In this document: positions 8,804 to 17,504 of the stretch, one piece after another
How the letters are laid out: every line of letters begins with the position of its first letter
Position numbering within the stretch: the stretch's first letter is position 1
From: Gammaproteobacteria bacterium
GTDB lineage: Bacteria; Pseudomonadota; Gammaproteobacteria; Pseudomonadales; Azotimanducaceae
Length of the DNA: 35,257 bases
Direction of reading: 5' to 3'
NCBI GenBank assembly: GCA_009839505.1
Contig: VXPO01000112.1
Coordinates: 1-35,257, forward strand
The notes under the pieces: model-generated
Database searches by the model: none
What the model saw: the letters and a program-made list of their open reading frames with translations, nothing else
Told to the model about the DNA's origin: nothing
Made by a program: the position numbers and the translations under genes

Positions 8804-10708
8804 TTAGGGCCGCTGCAGTCTCACGACTTCGCCGCGACGGGGTAGGCGCGACAGCGCTTCGGCGATGTCGACGCCCTCGAAGATGTCCTTCAAGAGCCTG
8901 TCGATGGTGTCGTGGTCGACGGCGCTGCAGGCGGACTCGAGGTTGGTTAGGGCGGGGCGAAGCTCCGACCACGGCATCCGGGATTCCACCGCGCGGAGAA
9001 TCTTGCGGTGCTCGGTGCCCATGGCGTCTTCGCCCACCAGCAGTTCCTCGGTGAGTTTCTCGCCCGGCAGCAACCCGGTGAAGTTGATCTCGATGTCGCC
9101 CTTGGGATTGTGCTCGTCGCGTACGTTGTAGCCCTTCAGGCGGATCATCTTGCGGGCCAGCTCGTGAATCTTTACCGGCGCGCCCATGTCGAGCACGAAG
9201 ACGTCGCCGCCAGTGGCCATGCTGCCGGCCTGCAGCACGAGCGCCACGGCTTCGGGAATCGTCATGAAGTAGCGGGTCACCTGGGGGTGGGTGACGGTGA
9301 CCGGGCCGCCCTTGTCGATCTGCTCGAGAAACAGCGGCACCACCGACCCGGACGAGTCGAGGACATTGCCGCAGCGGACCATGCAGAACCGGGTGGAGTC
9401 GGTTTCGTCGTCGAGAGCCTGCAGGACCATCTCCGCGAGTCGCTTGCTGGCACCGAGGACGTTCTGTGCCCGCACCGCCTTGTCGGTGGAGATCAGGATG
9501 AAGTTGGACACGCCGGTGGCGATGGCCGCCTGGGCGGTGTGCAGCGTGCCGAAGGTGTTGTTCTCGATGACCTGGATCACGTTCTGCTGCGCCAGGCTGA
9601 CATGCTTGTAGGCGGCGGCGTGGTAGACGGTCTCGATGCCGTTGCGTCGCATGGTGCGTTCCACCAGGGGACGGCTTAGCAGCGACCCGAGGACCGTGAC
9701 GATGGACGAGCCGATGCCCTCGGCCCGGGCGATGCGGCGAAGCTCCCGTTCGATCTCGAACAGCGCGTACTCGGACTGGTCGAGGACGACGAGCCGCGCA
9801 GGTCCGAGACGCAGGATCTGGCGGCACAACTCGGAACCGATCGAGCCCCCGGCACCGGTCACGAGCACGCTCCGGTGGGTCACGGATTTGCGCAACAGGT
9901 GGGGCAGGGGCGGCACCTCGTCGCGGCCGAGCAGATCGGCGATTTCCACATCCCAGGAAGTGGCGGGTTCGGCACCGGCGACCACGGCCTGGATGTCCGG
10001 AATCAGGCGCACCCGTACCGGGTGGGGTTCAAGCTTCTCGATGATTCGCCGACGGTCTTCGGCGGAGGCGGAGTCGACGGCGACAAGCACCTGGGCGATG
10101 CCGTGGCTCGCGACCAGCTCCGCCAGAGCGGTGACCGGGAACACCTCGAGCCCGTGGACGATGCGGCCGATTGCCTGTTGGTTGTCGTCGATGAATGCCA
10201 CCGGGCGGTAGCTGCCGCTGCGCCGCATCTGCAGGACAAGGTGTGCGCCGGCGTCGCCGGCACCGTAGACCGCCACCGGCTTGCGTACCAGGTTGGCCGG
10301 CGCGGCATCGGCGTAGACGCGCACGAGAAAACGCGTGCCCGCCGTCCCGCAGAACGCCAGAAGGGCGAAGATCACGGGGATCGAGCGGGGGAAGTCCTCC
10401 AGGCGGACCATGTAGGCCAATGCAGTGAGCGCCACGGCCGTCAGCACGACGCCCTTGACGAGGGTCCAGATGACCGCGGGCCCCAGGTAGCGCATCACGT
10501 GGCGGTACAGCCCCAGGTGGGCGAACACGGGGATGCACGCCAGGGTGACGGCGAAGCCGGGCCAGAAGGGTAGGATGTCGAAGCTCCAGTGACCGTGACG
10601 CAGCACCAGTGCGATCCACAGGGCGCCCGGGAGAATCAGGCAGTCGCTGGCGATCGCCAGCACGAACTTCTGCCGGCCGGTCAGCCGGCGAATCGCATCA
10701 CGGTTCAT
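8804..10708 (-). CDS. wbpM: WbpM/CapD-like nucleotide-sugar 4,6-dehydratase, membrane-anchored
   Basis: The product probably converts UDP-GlcNAc to its 4-keto-6-deoxy derivative, an early step for O-antigen, capsule or protein-glycan sugars. The 634-aa protein has the family layout: four N-terminal membrane segments (residues 1 to about 125), a first nucleotide-binding domain with YGAGDAGAHL, then a short-chain-dehydrogenase domain starting with GAGGSIG at 285-291. The catalytic region reads STDKAV at 407-412, followed by ASKRLAE with K422, as in WbpM-type enzymes that replace the usual Tyr. Starts further upstream (the frame is open to 10885) would add an Arg/Pro-rich segment unlike the family. 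MNRDAIRRLTGRQ begins just before the first membrane helix and overlaps wbpL by 11 nt. It is the last gene of the three-gene cluster. The exact sugar product cannot be told. Confidence 0.9.
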   Translation of the reverse strand: MNRDAIRRLTGRQKFVLAIASDCLILPGALWIALVLRHGHWSFDILPFWPGFAVTLACIPVFAHLGLYRHVMRYLGPAVIWTLVKGVVLTAVALTALAYMVRLEDFPRSIPVIFALLAFCGTAGTRFLVRVYADAAPANLVRKPVAVYGAGDAGAHLVLQMRRSGSYRPVAFIDDNQQAIGRIVHGLEVFPVTALAELVASHGIAQVLVAVDSASAEDRRRIIEKLEPHPVRVRLIPDIQAVVAGAEPATSWDVEIADLLGRDEVPPLPHLLRKSVTHRSVLVTGAGGSIGSELCRQILRLGPARLVVLDQSEYALFEIERELRRIARAEGIGSSIVTVLGSLLSRPLVERTMRRNGIETVYHAAAYKHVSLAQQNVIQVIENNTFGTLHTAQAAIATGVSNFILISTDKAVRAQNVLGASKRLAEMVLQALDDETDSTRFCMVRCGNVLDSSGSVVPLFLEQIDKGGPVTVTHPQVTRYFMTIPEAVALVLQAGSMATGGDVFVLDMGAPVKIHELARKMIRLKGYNVRDEHNPKGDIEINFTGLLPGEKLTEELLVGEDAMGTEHRKILRAVESRMPWSELRPALTNLESACSAVDHDTIDRLLKDIFEGVDIAEALSRLPRRGEVVRLQRP

Positions 10709-11669
10709 CAGCGGTTCCGGCAGCATCGGCGACGCCGGCGCGGCACACCACGCAAGCGACGGCGACCGGCAGACAGGCAGCGGCGAGCGCGGCGTAACAC
10801 CACGCCGGCCAAGTGATGCAGACGCCGGCCAGCGGCCACAGCCACGCCACGGTGTACAGCCAGAAAACGCCTGCCGTCGCACCATGGCCGAGACGGGCGG
10901 CGATGATCTGGTAGAGATGCGTCCTGTGCGCCCGCGCGAACGCTTGGCCGGTGGCGATTCTCATGAGCAGCGTGTAGCTGGCGTCCAGCCAGAATGCTAC
11001 CAACAGGATCAAACTCGCCACAAACGGCAACTCACCGTTCTGCCACAGCCACAGCGCGGTCACGCCGGTCGCCAGGCCGAGGAACAGCGATCCCACGTCG
11101 CCCATGAAGACCTTGGCCGGAGCCCAGTTGAAGCACAGGAAGCCCGCCGTTGCCGCGACGAGGATCCAGGCGAACGGCGCCGACTCCTCCAGGTCGCCGA
11201 GAATCAGCGCGCCGAGGGCGTAGGCGATGGCTTGGGAAGCAGCAAGGCCGTCGGTGCCGTCCATGAAGTTGTAGAGGTTGACCCACGCCGTGAGCCCGAC
11301 GATGGCGGCGAAGGCGACCGTCGGCGGCAGGTCGAAAAGCCAGAGCACGCTCGCCGCGCATAGAGCCAGGTAGCAGGCGAGGCGAACGTCGCGCCTGAGG
11401 TCGCGGGCGTCGTCGACGAGTCCTACCGCGGCGATGGCGCCCCCGCAGGCGGCGAGCGCGACGGCGGATGGATAGTCCCGGGCGACGGCGGCGAGCCACA
11501 CGACGATGGGCACGACGAAGCCGATGCCGCCCGACGTGGTGGTGGGCCGGTCATGGGAGCTGCGTTCGTTGGGCAACGCGACGAGTCCCAGCCGAGGCCC
11601 CGCCCGCCACGCCAGGGCGGTGATCGCCGCCGCTGCCAAGAAGGTTGCGGCGGCGTGTACCGCGGTCAT
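10698..11669 (-). CDS. wbpL: WbpL/WecA-like undecaprenyl-phosphate sugar-1-phosphate transferase
   Basis: This is a glycosyltransferase family 4 (MraY/WecA superfamily) integral membrane enzyme. It would start a lipid-linked glycan by moving a HexNAc-1-phosphate from UDP-sugar to undecaprenyl phosphate on the inner face of the membrane. The 323 aa form about ten hydrophobic segments. Signatures are the aspartates in GLVDDARDL (about residue 85), NFMDGTDGLA (about 136), the FMGDVGS loop (about 188) and the basic HRTHLYQ loop (about 245) that is thought to bind the nucleotide sugar. The start is ATG, and 62 nt separate it from the upstream HHH gene. The 3' end overlaps wbpM. Pairing with WbpM is typical of O-antigen loci. 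Substrate choice (FucNAc, QuiNAc or GlcNAc) is not readable. Confidence 0.88.
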   Translation of the reverse strand: MTAVHAAATFLAAAAITALAWRAGPRLGLVALPNERSSHDRPTTTSGGIGFVVPIVVWLAAVARDYPSAVALAACGGAIAAVGLVDDARDLRRDVRLACYLALCAASVLWLFDLPPTVAFAAIVGLTAWVNLYNFMDGTDGLAASQAIAYALGALILGDLEESAPFAWILVAATAGFLCFNWAPAKVFMGDVGSLFLGLATGVTALWLWQNGELPFVASLILLVAFWLDASYTLLMRIATGQAFARAHRTHLYQIIAARLGHGATAGVFWLYTVAWLWPLAGVCITWPAWCYAALAAACLPVAVACVVCRAGVADAAGTADEP

Positions 11670-11731
11670 CCGCAGCGTCGAGCCAGGAACAGGTTCACGG
11701 CAAGCAACGCATCCAAGAAAGGCACGGCGGA

Positions 11732-12049
11732 TTATTCGCTCGCGGGCACGGGCTTTTCAATCGGCTCCTTGCCGGGCGTTCCGCTGACCGCGATCTTCGC
11801 CTCGTTCTTCTCCACGATGGCTGGACCGATTCCCTTGACCCGGGTCAGGTCCGAAGGCGAGTCGAATCGGCCGTGGGTCTCGCGGTAGCGCACGATGGCC
11901 TCGGCCTTCTTCAATCCGACGCCGTTCAGAACCCGCGCGATGGTCTCCGCATCCGCAGTGTTGATGTTCACCTGTTCGACGCTCTCGGCGGTGGCGAATC
12001 CGGTCCAGGCCAGCGCCAGGATGGCGAGTATGGTTCGTAGTGAGGGCAT
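11732..12049 (-). CDS. Small exported helix-hairpin-helix (ComEA-like) protein
   Basis: The 105-aa protein has a clear Sec signal peptide (about 1-21, hydrophobic core ILAILALAW, cleavage near ATA|ES). Then comes the ComEA-type double helix-hairpin-helix: VNINTADAETIARVLNGVG followed by GIGPAIVEKN. Family knowledge: such domains bind double-stranded DNA, and in naturally competent bacteria periplasmic ComEA pulls DNA inward. Many gammaproteobacteria carry a similar gene without proven competence. The start was chosen for the signal peptide and a good Shine-Dalgarno (GGAGAC, 5 nt spacer); a longer open frame upstream is implausible. In Pseudomonas aeruginosa a homologue sits next to wbpM at the edge of the O-antigen locus. 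Here it lies on the ihfB-proximal side of wbpL. Confidence 0.85.
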   Translation of the reverse strand: MPSLRTILAILALAWTGFATAESVEQVNINTADAETIARVLNGVGLKKAEAIVRYRETHGRFDSPSDLTRVKGIGPAIVEKNEAKIAVSGTPGKEPIEKPVPASE

Positions 12050-12208
12050 GGTTTGTCTCCAGCTCGTGTGTTTGGGATTGCGGACCATACCCCCGGGAAC
12101 GGGCCGAACCTGTGCGACATCGGCCATGACGCGTGTACGAAATCCCATGATTTTGCACACCCTCTCGATCCGCCCTCGGACAGGGGCATCCGCCCCATGT
12201 TCATCGGC

Positions 12209-12224
12209 GCCACCGCGCGGTGGC
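12209..12224 (-). terminator. Perfect 16-nt palindrome after lapA, possible terminator
   Basis: GCCACCGC is followed immediately by GCGGTGGC, 13 nt past the lapA stop. A second short stem (GGGGC/GCCCC, 12183-12196) lies further along. No T-run follows, so termination is inferred from position. The remaining sequence between lapA and the HHH gene (188 nt in all) shows nothing else recognisable. Confidence 0.35.
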
Positions 12225-12237
12225 CACGGCGGGATTG

Positions 12238-12570
12238 CTACGGTTCGTCGAGGGTGCGTTGCAGCCGTCGAATTCGCCAGCGGGCGCGGGCGAGGCTGCC
12301 AAGACATGCGGCGAGGCCGACGACGACCCCGCCTCCAAAGGCAAGCGCGAGCCACCACGACACCGGCCAGGGACGACTGACGTAGTGCAGAAACCGTAGG
12401 CTCACGGGCGTCTGGTTGTCGATCGCCAGCAGGGCGCCGGCGATGATCACGACGATGAGCACCAGGACAACGGCGATCCGCCGCAGGATCCGTCCCAAGC
12501 GTCCGACCGAGCGTGTGGAGGTCCGGGATGGCGACGCTGGCGCGGTTGAGGACGCCGGCGTCGTTGTCAC
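12238..12570 (-). CDS. lapA: LapA-domain (DUF1049/YciS) inner-membrane protein
   Basis: The 110-aa protein matches the LapA (YciS, DUF1049) family. In E. coli LapA works with LapB in controlling LpxC proteolysis and lipopolysaccharide assembly. Two membrane helices are visible: [22 protein letters not shown] (about residues 32-53), followed by the family motif [12 protein letters not shown], and [22 protein letters not shown] (about 72-93). A basic tail ([11 protein letters not shown]) follows. The N-terminus is Ser/Thr/Pro-rich and longer than usual. The start is GTG in a GTGA overlap with the ihfB stop, which implies coupled translation. LapB is not next to it, although lapB often follows lapA in Enterobacteria. 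Confidence 0.82.
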   Translation of the reverse strand: MTTTPASSTAPASPSRTSTRSVGRLGRILRRIAVVLVLIVVIIAGALLAIDNQTPVSLRFLHYVSRPWPVSWWLALAFGGGVVVGLAACLGSLARARWRIRRLQRTLDEP

Positions 12571-12893
12571 GGGCGGTTCGAGTCTTGGGCGTCTAGACCT
12601 CGCTCGAGTTCACGGCCCTGGTTGACGCGGTCACGCAGACGCTTGCCGGGCTTGAAGTGGGGAGCGTACTTGCCGCCGACGCCGACCGCCTCACCGGTCT
12701 TGGGATTGCGTCCGACCCGCGGCGGTCGGTAGTGCAGCGAGAAGCTTCCGAAGCCGCGTATCTCGATGCGCTGGCCGTTTGCCAGGGCGTCGGACATGCG
12801 GTCGATCATGACCTTCACCGCCAACTCGACGTCCTTGGCCGTCAGGTGCCGTTGGCCCAACGCGATCCGGTCGATGAGTTCGGACCTGGTCAT
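12567..12893 (-). CDS. ihfB: Integration host factor beta subunit
   Basis: IHF-beta, with IHF-alpha, forms the sequence-specific DNA-bending heterodimer of the nucleoid. The protein begins [14 protein letters not shown], has the conserved [27 protein letters not shown] region (around residues 42-68) with the intercalating proline in RNPKTG, and the downstream [12 protein letters not shown]. It is 108 aa against 94 in E. coli because of a short Arg/Glu/Asp-rich tail. A Shine-Dalgarno GAGG lies 5 nt before the ATG. It follows rpsA by 28 nt, the usual rpsA-ihfB order. Confidence 0.95.
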   Translation of the reverse strand: MTRSELIDRIALGQRHLTAKDVELAVKVMIDRMSDALANGQRIEIRGFGSFSLHYRPPRVGRNPKTGEAVGVGGKYAPHFKPGKRLRDRVNQGRELERGLDAQDSNRP

Positions 12894-12921
12894 GGCAGCC
12901 TCGCACCGGCCGCTTCCGGGC

Positions 12922-14679
12922 CTACTCCTTGCCCTCCATCTGCGCCTTGATCAGGTCGCCGAGGGTGGTCGGTCCCGGGCGCTCCGTCTGGGACTGCTGG
13001 TATTCGCGGTGCGCCTCTCGTTCGTCGTCCTTGTCGCGCGCCTTGATGGACAGGCCGATGGTTCGGTTCTTGCGGTCGATGCTAACGATCTTGGCGGTGA
13101 CCTCGTCGCCGGCGGACAGTGTTGAGCGCGCGTCTTCCACGCGGTCCGCGAAGATTTCCGACGCCTTCAGCGTGCCGTGAACGTCCTCGGCGAGCCTGAT
13201 GACCGCTTCCTTGGGCTCCACGCTGACCACCACGCCGCTGACCACGCTGTTGCGATCGTTGGCGGTGACGTAGTCGTTGAAGGGGTCGTTGTCCAGTTGC
13301 TTGATGCCGAGCGCGATGCGTTCGCGCTCGGGGTCGACCGACAGGATGACGGTATCGATCTCCTCACCCTTGCTGTAGCGCCGTACCGCGGTCTCGCCGG
13401 CTTCCTTCCAGGAGATGTCGGACAGGTACACCAGGCCGTCGATGCCGCCGTCGAGGCCGATGAAGATGCCGAAATCGGTGATCGACTTGATGCGGCCGCG
13501 GATCCGGTCGCCGGCGGAGTTGGTTGACGCGAACTCCTCCCAGGGATTCATGCGGCACTGCTTGATGCCCAGCGAGATGCGCCGCCGGTCTTCGTCGATG
13601 GACAGCACCATGACCTCCACGACGTCGCCCACGGCGACCACCTTGGACGGATGCACGTTGCGGTTGGTCCAATCCATCTCGGAGACGTGGACCAGGCCTT
13701 CGACGCCCTCCTCGATCTCGGCGAAGCAGCCGTAGTCGGTCAGGTTGGTCACGGTCGCTTGTACGCGTGTGTTCTGGGGATAGCGGCGACCGATGTCCAC
13801 CCACGGATCGTCCCCGAGCTGTTTCATGCCCAGCGACACCTTCTTGCTCTCCCGGTCGAAGCGGAGGATCTTCACCCCTACCTCGTCGCCGACGTTGACG
13901 ATCTCGCTCGGATGCCGGACTCGGCGCCAGGCCATGTCGGTGATGTGCAACAGGCCGTCCACGCCGCCGAGGTCGACGAACGCGCCGTAGTCGGTCAGGT
14001 TCTTGACGATGCCCTTGGTTTCCTGGCCCTCGTGCAGGGAGGCGAGCAGCGCTTCCCGTTCGACGCTGTTCTCCTCCTCGAGCACCGCGCGGCGCGACAC
14101 CACGACGTTGTTGCGTCGCTGGTCGAGCTTGATGACCTTGAACTCCAAGGCCCGGCCCTCGAGGTGCGCGGTTTCGCGCAACGGCCGGATGTCCACCAGG
14201 GAGCCGGGCAGGAAAGCGCGGATGTCGTTGATGTCGACGGTGAAACCGCCCTTGACCTTGCCGTTCAGCACGCCCTTGACGACGTCGCCGGAGCTGAATG
14301 CTGTTTCGAGCATCTGCCACGACTCGGCCCGTTTGGCCTTTTCGCGGGACAGCCGGGTCTCACCCCAGCCATCGTCGACGGTTTCCATGGCGACCTGGAC
14401 CTGGTCACCGATGGAGAGTGCGAATTCACCGTTCTCGTCGTTGAACTGCTGTCGCGGAATCACGCCTTCGGATTTCAGTCCGGCGTGGACGATGACGAAG
14501 TCCTTGTCGATCTCGACGACCGTGCCGGTGATGATCGAGCCCGGCTCCATCTCCACCGTGGCGAGGCTCTCCTCGAAGAGTTGCTCGAAGTTGTCCTCGG
14601 CCTCGGCAGGCGAGACCATCGCCTCGGGGGCGACATCCGTCGCCGTTGTCTCCGTCAGTCCTTCCAGTTCTTCCGCCAT
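12922..14679 (-). CDS. rpsA: 30S ribosomal protein S1
   Basis: S1 binds mRNA leaders and brings them to the 30S subunit. The 585-aa product has six S1 (OB-fold) repeats, roughly at residues 47-115, 132-198, 219-287, 304-374, 391-461 and 478-547. The repeats show [25 protein letters not shown]-type cores. The segment matching the E. coli N-terminus ([10 protein letters not shown]) starts only at about residue 30, so there is an acidic N-terminal extension of about 28 residues. The chosen ATG has a GGGA Shine-Dalgarno. The internal ATG at codon 21 is preceded by GAGGCG too close to act. It is 61 nt from cmk, enough room for the separate rpsA promoter seen in other species, though I could not identify one. 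Confidence 0.97.
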   Translation of the reverse strand: MAEELEGLTETTATDVAPEAMVSPAEAEDNFEQLFEESLATVEMEPGSIITGTVVEIDKDFVIVHAGLKSEGVIPRQQFNDENGEFALSIGDQVQVAMETVDDGWGETRLSREKAKRAESWQMLETAFSSGDVVKGVLNGKVKGGFTVDINDIRAFLPGSLVDIRPLRETAHLEGRALEFKVIKLDQRRNNVVVSRRAVLEEENSVEREALLASLHEGQETKGIVKNLTDYGAFVDLGGVDGLLHITDMAWRRVRHPSEIVNVGDEVGVKILRFDRESKKVSLGMKQLGDDPWVDIGRRYPQNTRVQATVTNLTDYGCFAEIEEGVEGLVHVSEMDWTNRNVHPSKVVAVGDVVEVMVLSIDEDRRRISLGIKQCRMNPWEEFASTNSAGDRIRGRIKSITDFGIFIGLDGGIDGLVYLSDISWKEAGETAVRRYSKGEEIDTVILSVDPERERIALGIKQLDNDPFNDYVTANDRNSVVSGVVVSVEPKEAVIRLAEDVHGTLKASEIFADRVEDARSTLSAGDEVTAKIVSIDRKNRTIGLSIKARDKDDEREAHREYQQSQTERPGPTTLGDLIKAQMEGKE

Positions 14680-14740
14680 ATCGTCCCAGTTGCCGCCTCT
14701 TTGCTCGGTGGTCCGATGCGCGCCACGGGCGTCGCACCGT

Positions 14741-15547
14741 CTACCGGTCCAGCCCCCGCTCGCGAACCAGCGCCATGACCTCGGTCATCACGTTGTCGAT
14801 CGACAGGGCTGTGGAATCGATCGTCACCGCGTCTGGGGCCGGTACCAAGGGTGAGACGTCACGCGTCCGGTCCCGTTGATCCCGCGCCTCGGTTCTGGCG
14901 CGCACAGCGGTCAATGCCGCAGCGCCGTCCCCGTGAGGGACGCTATCCCCGCGAGGGGCGCGCAGACTATCACCGGCGTGTTGATCCTTCAACCGCGGCG
15001 GGTCTTCCGCCAACTGCCGCAAACGGCGTTCGGCGCGAACCTCGACGCTCGCCGTGAGGAAGATCTTGAGCCGTGCATCGGGGAACACCACGGTGCCCAT
15101 ATCGCGGCCGTCCGCCACGAGCCCCGGAGGCCGGCGGAAGCCGCGCTGGACATCCCCCAGAGCAGCGCGCACCTCGGGCACCGCGGCCACCCGGGAGGCG
15201 GGTTCCTCCGCCTCGGCGGCGCGTATCGCGCGCGTCTCGTCCAAGCCGTCGACGACAACGGCGACAGACACTGCGTTGTCCGTCACGGACTCCGCGAAGG
15301 CGATGTCGAGACCCTCGGCCGCCGCGCCCAGTGCAGCGGCGTCGGCGAGATCGATGCCCCGTCGCTGGGCGACCACGGCGACGACGCGGTACAGCGCGCC
15401 GCTGTCGAGAAGGTGCCATCCGAGCCGTGCGGCGAGGAGTCCCGCCACGGTTCCCTTGCCGGCGCCGCCCGGGCCGTCGATGGTGACGACGTCGGGCAGC
15501 CCCCGGGAGTCGCGGCCAGGCAGGCTCGTAGTTTCGGACTTCGCCAT
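14741..15547 (-). CDS. cmk: Cytidylate kinase with an in-frame insert
   Basis: The enzyme phosphorylates CMP and dCMP to the diphosphates in pyrimidine salvage and recycling. The P-loop is GPGGAGKGT (about residues 20-28). The family landmarks [13 protein letters not shown] (about 145-157) and the C-terminal [19 protein letters not shown] are present. The product is 268 aa against 227 in E. coli. Part of the excess is an N-terminal segment of about 14 residues. The rest is an insertion of about 24 residues between RLRQL and RDQRD, in the lid region, and this segment is palindromic at DNA level. The start was set at MAKSETTS, where TGATG joins it to the tyrA stop with 1 nt overlap; the longer frame lies inside tyrA. 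aroA, usually between tyrA and cmk, is absent. Confidence 0.94.
   Translation of the reverse strand: MAKSETTSLPGRDSRGLPDVVTIDGPGGAGKGTVAGLLAARLGWHLLDSGALYRVVAVVAQRRGIDLADAAALGAAAEGLDIAFAESVTDNAVSVAVVVDGLDETRAIRAAEAEEPASRVAAVPEVRAALGDVQRGFRRPPGLVADGRDMGTVVFPDARLKIFLTASVEVRAERRLRQLAEDPPRLKDQHAGDSLRAPRGDSVPHGDGAAALTAVRARTEARDQRDRTRDVSPLVPAPDAVTIDSTALSIDNVMTEVMALVRERGLDR
14926..14958. repeat. Twin palindromes inside cmk
   Basis: Two adjacent hairpins lie within the extra segment of cmk: CGTCCC/GGGACG around CGTGA (14926-14942) and CCCC/GGGG around GCGA (14947-14958). The CCCGCGAGGG motif also forms the inner stem of the palindrome at 8735-8773. This suggests a small palindromic element inserted in frame. 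Confidence 0.45.
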
Positions 15548-16377
15548 CAACGGTCCAAGGCGTCGAACGACTGCTTGTTCGCGACGACCTGCGTGAGCCG
15601 TTGGCGCAATCTCGCGGGGTCGTCTCCAACCATGGTTCCGTAGGACGCCAGCACGTCCAGCAACTCGTCGAGGCGCCCGCGCACTTCGTGCGCGTTGGCG
15701 TGCAGGATGTCGGTCCACACGTCTGGGTCCGCGCCGGCGGTTCGGACGAAGTCGCGGAAGCCGTTGCCGACGACGTCGAGGGGGCCCTCCGCTGCCACCT
15801 CCATGAACGCGAACGCCACGAGATGCGGCAGATGGCTGACGAGGGCGAAGCGACGGTCGTGGTCGTCGGGATCCTCCGTCACCACGCGTGCGCCCACGCC
15901 TTCCCAGTAGCCCGTTACGGTGGCAACGGCATCCGGGTCGGTGGTCGCCACGGGTGTCAGCACGACGGCGCGACCCTCGAACAGGTCGGCGCGCGCCTCG
16001 GCAGGCCCTTGCCGCTCCGAACCGGCGATCGGGTGGCAGGGAACATAGTTCGGCGGCACGGGCTGTAGGGCTTCCAGGATGGGCGCCTTGACGCTGCCGA
16101 CGTCGAACACCGGCACGCCGTTATGGCGCGCACCGTCGGCCACCGCGTCGCGCACGCATGCGGCGATGCCGGCCACGGGCACGGCGATGCACACGGCAGC
16201 GTGGCCGATGAAGGATTCCGCCGCTGCATCAACCACCCCGAGACGCACGGCTTCGGCGAGCGCCGCCGGGTCGCGGTCCATGCCGACGACTCGGTGGAAC
16301 ACCCCGCGGGCCTTGGCGGCGCGGGCGAAGGAGCCGCCGACGAGTCCCGTGCCCACCAGCAGCAGGGTGTCGCTCAT
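15547..16377 (-). CDS. tyrA: Prephenate dehydrogenase
   Basis: This NAD(P)-dependent enzyme oxidises prephenate to 4-hydroxyphenylpyruvate for tyrosine; if it is a cyclohexadienyl dehydrogenase, arogenate would also be a substrate. The Rossmann motif GTGLVGG is at residues 9-15. The family signatures GSVKAPI, HPIAGSERQGP and SHLPHLVAFAF follow. The 276-aa length fits a single dehydrogenase domain without a fused chorismate mutase or ACT domain, and without the AroA domain fused to it in Pseudomonas. The start ATG overlaps the hisC stop in ATGA. Its stop overlaps cmk by one base. The missing chorismate mutase activity is supplied by the adjacent PheA P-protein. Confidence 0.94.
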   Translation of the reverse strand: MSDTLLLVGTGLVGGSFARAAKARGVFHRVVGMDRDPAALAEAVRLGVVDAAAESFIGHAAVCIAVPVAGIAACVRDAVADGARHNGVPVFDVGSVKAPILEALQPVPPNYVPCHPIAGSERQGPAEARADLFEGRAVVLTPVATTDPDAVATVTGYWEGVGARVVTEDPDDHDRRFALVSHLPHLVAFAFMEVAAEGPLDVVGNGFRDFVRTAGADPDVWTDILHANAHEVRGRLDELLDVLASYGTMVGDDPARLRQRLTQVVANKQSFDALDR

Positions 16378-17504
16378 AGGGCGCGCGACAGCGCCTTCAG
16401 GAAGCGGTCGTTCTCGTCGGCAAGACCCACGGTGACGCGGAGGTGTTCCGGCATGCCGTAGTTGGCCACGGGGCGGACGATGACGCCCTGGTCGAGCAGG
16501 GCCTCGTAGACCGCCATCGCGTCGCGGTTCGGGCCCACGTGGAAGGTCACGAAGTTGCCAGCCGATGGAATCCACTTCAGCGACAGGGCTTCGAAGCCCC
16601 GCGTCAGGCGGTCCATGCCCTCGTCGTTGAGTTGCCGACTCTCGGTGGCGTACTCAACATCGCCAAGCGCCCCTTCCGCTGCGGCCAGCGCTAGGCTGTT
16701 GGCGTTGAAGGGCTGGCGGACACGGTTCAGCAGATCGGCGAACTCGGCAGAGCTCACCGCATAGCCGATGCGCAACGCGGCCAGCGCATGAATCTTCGAG
16801 AACGTCCGCGTGACGATCAGGTTCGAATGCGCGTCGAGCAGCCGGACGCCGTCCGGATAGCGCCCGCCGGCACCCACCGGCCCGCTCACGTATTCGGCGT
16901 AGGCTTCGTCGAGGACCACCCAGACCCGGCGCGGCACGGCCTCGAGGAAGCGAAACAGCGCGGCTTCGTCGAAACAGGTGCCCGTGGGATTGTTGGGGTT
17001 GGCGAGAAACATGATGCGCGTGGTCTCGTCCACGGCGGCCGCCATGGCTTCGAGATCGTGGCCCCAGTTCGCCGAGGGCACGGTGACCAACTCGCCGCCG
17101 GCGGCGGTGATCGCCATCGGATATACGACGAAACAGTGGGCGTCGACGACACCGCGCGTGCCCGGTGACACGGCCACCCGGGCGGCTAGGTCGAGGACGT
17201 CGTTGGAGCCGTTGCCCAGGGTGATCCGGCTAGGGTCGACATCGAGATGGTCGGCCAGTGCCGCCTTCAGGCGGAAGCCGTTGCCGTCGGGATAGCGGGA
17301 CAGTTCGCCGGCCGCCTCGGCGAGAGCCTTGCGCGCCCGCGGACCCGGGCCACGCGGGTTCTCGTTGCTGGCGAGCTTGACGATGTCGGCGATGCCGCGT
17401 TCCCGGCTTAGCTCTTCGATGGGCTTGCCGCCCTGGTACGGAACGAGTCCGGTGACGCTTTGGTTGATGTTCGCGGGCGTAGCCGCTCGCCTCGGCGCCG
17501 TCAC
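16374..17504 (-). CDS. hisC: Histidinol-phosphate / aromatic aminotransferase
   Basis: This is a class I/II PLP aminotransferase of the HisC family, 376 aa. The family accepts imidazole-acetol phosphate, and the copy in pheA-tyrA operons (hisC2) is thought to transaminate phenylpyruvate and hydroxyphenylpyruvate. That is inferred here from context, since the neighbours make exactly those keto acids. Visible landmarks are KLASNENPRGP near the N-terminus, ANPNNPTGT, YAEY, and the PLP lysine K237 in TFSKIHALAALRIGY. The start chosen is GTG within a GTGA overlap with the pheA stop. The longer upstream frame is a shadow of pheA. Whether another hisC exists in a his operon cannot be seen. Confidence 0.93.
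   Translation of the reverse strand: MTAPRRAATPANINQSVTGLVPYQGGKPIEELSRERGIADIVKLASNENPRGPGPRARKALAEAAGELSRYPDGNGFRLKAALADHLDVDPSRITLGNGSNDVLDLAARVAVSPGTRGVVDAHCFVVYPMAITAAGGELVTVPSANWGHDLEAMAAAVDETTRIMFLANPNNPTGTCFDEAALFRFLEAVPRRVWVVLDEAYAEYVSGPVGAGGRYPDGVRLLDAHSNLIVTRTFSKIHALAALRIGYAVSSAEFADLLNRVRQPFNANSLALAAAEGALGDVEYATESRQLNDEGMDRLTRGFEALSLKWIPSAGNFVTFHVGPNRDAMAVYEALLDQGVIVRPVANYGMPEHLRVTVGLADENDRFLKALSRAL

Noticed and set aside
10709-10885. Upstream start for the wbpM-like gene
   Set aside because: It would add an Arg/Pro/Cys-rich segment that overlaps wbpL almost entirely and is absent from the family.
13651-14778. 375-residue open frame antisense to rpsA
   Set aside because: A shadow frame rich in His, Asp and Val; rpsA on the other strand is certain.
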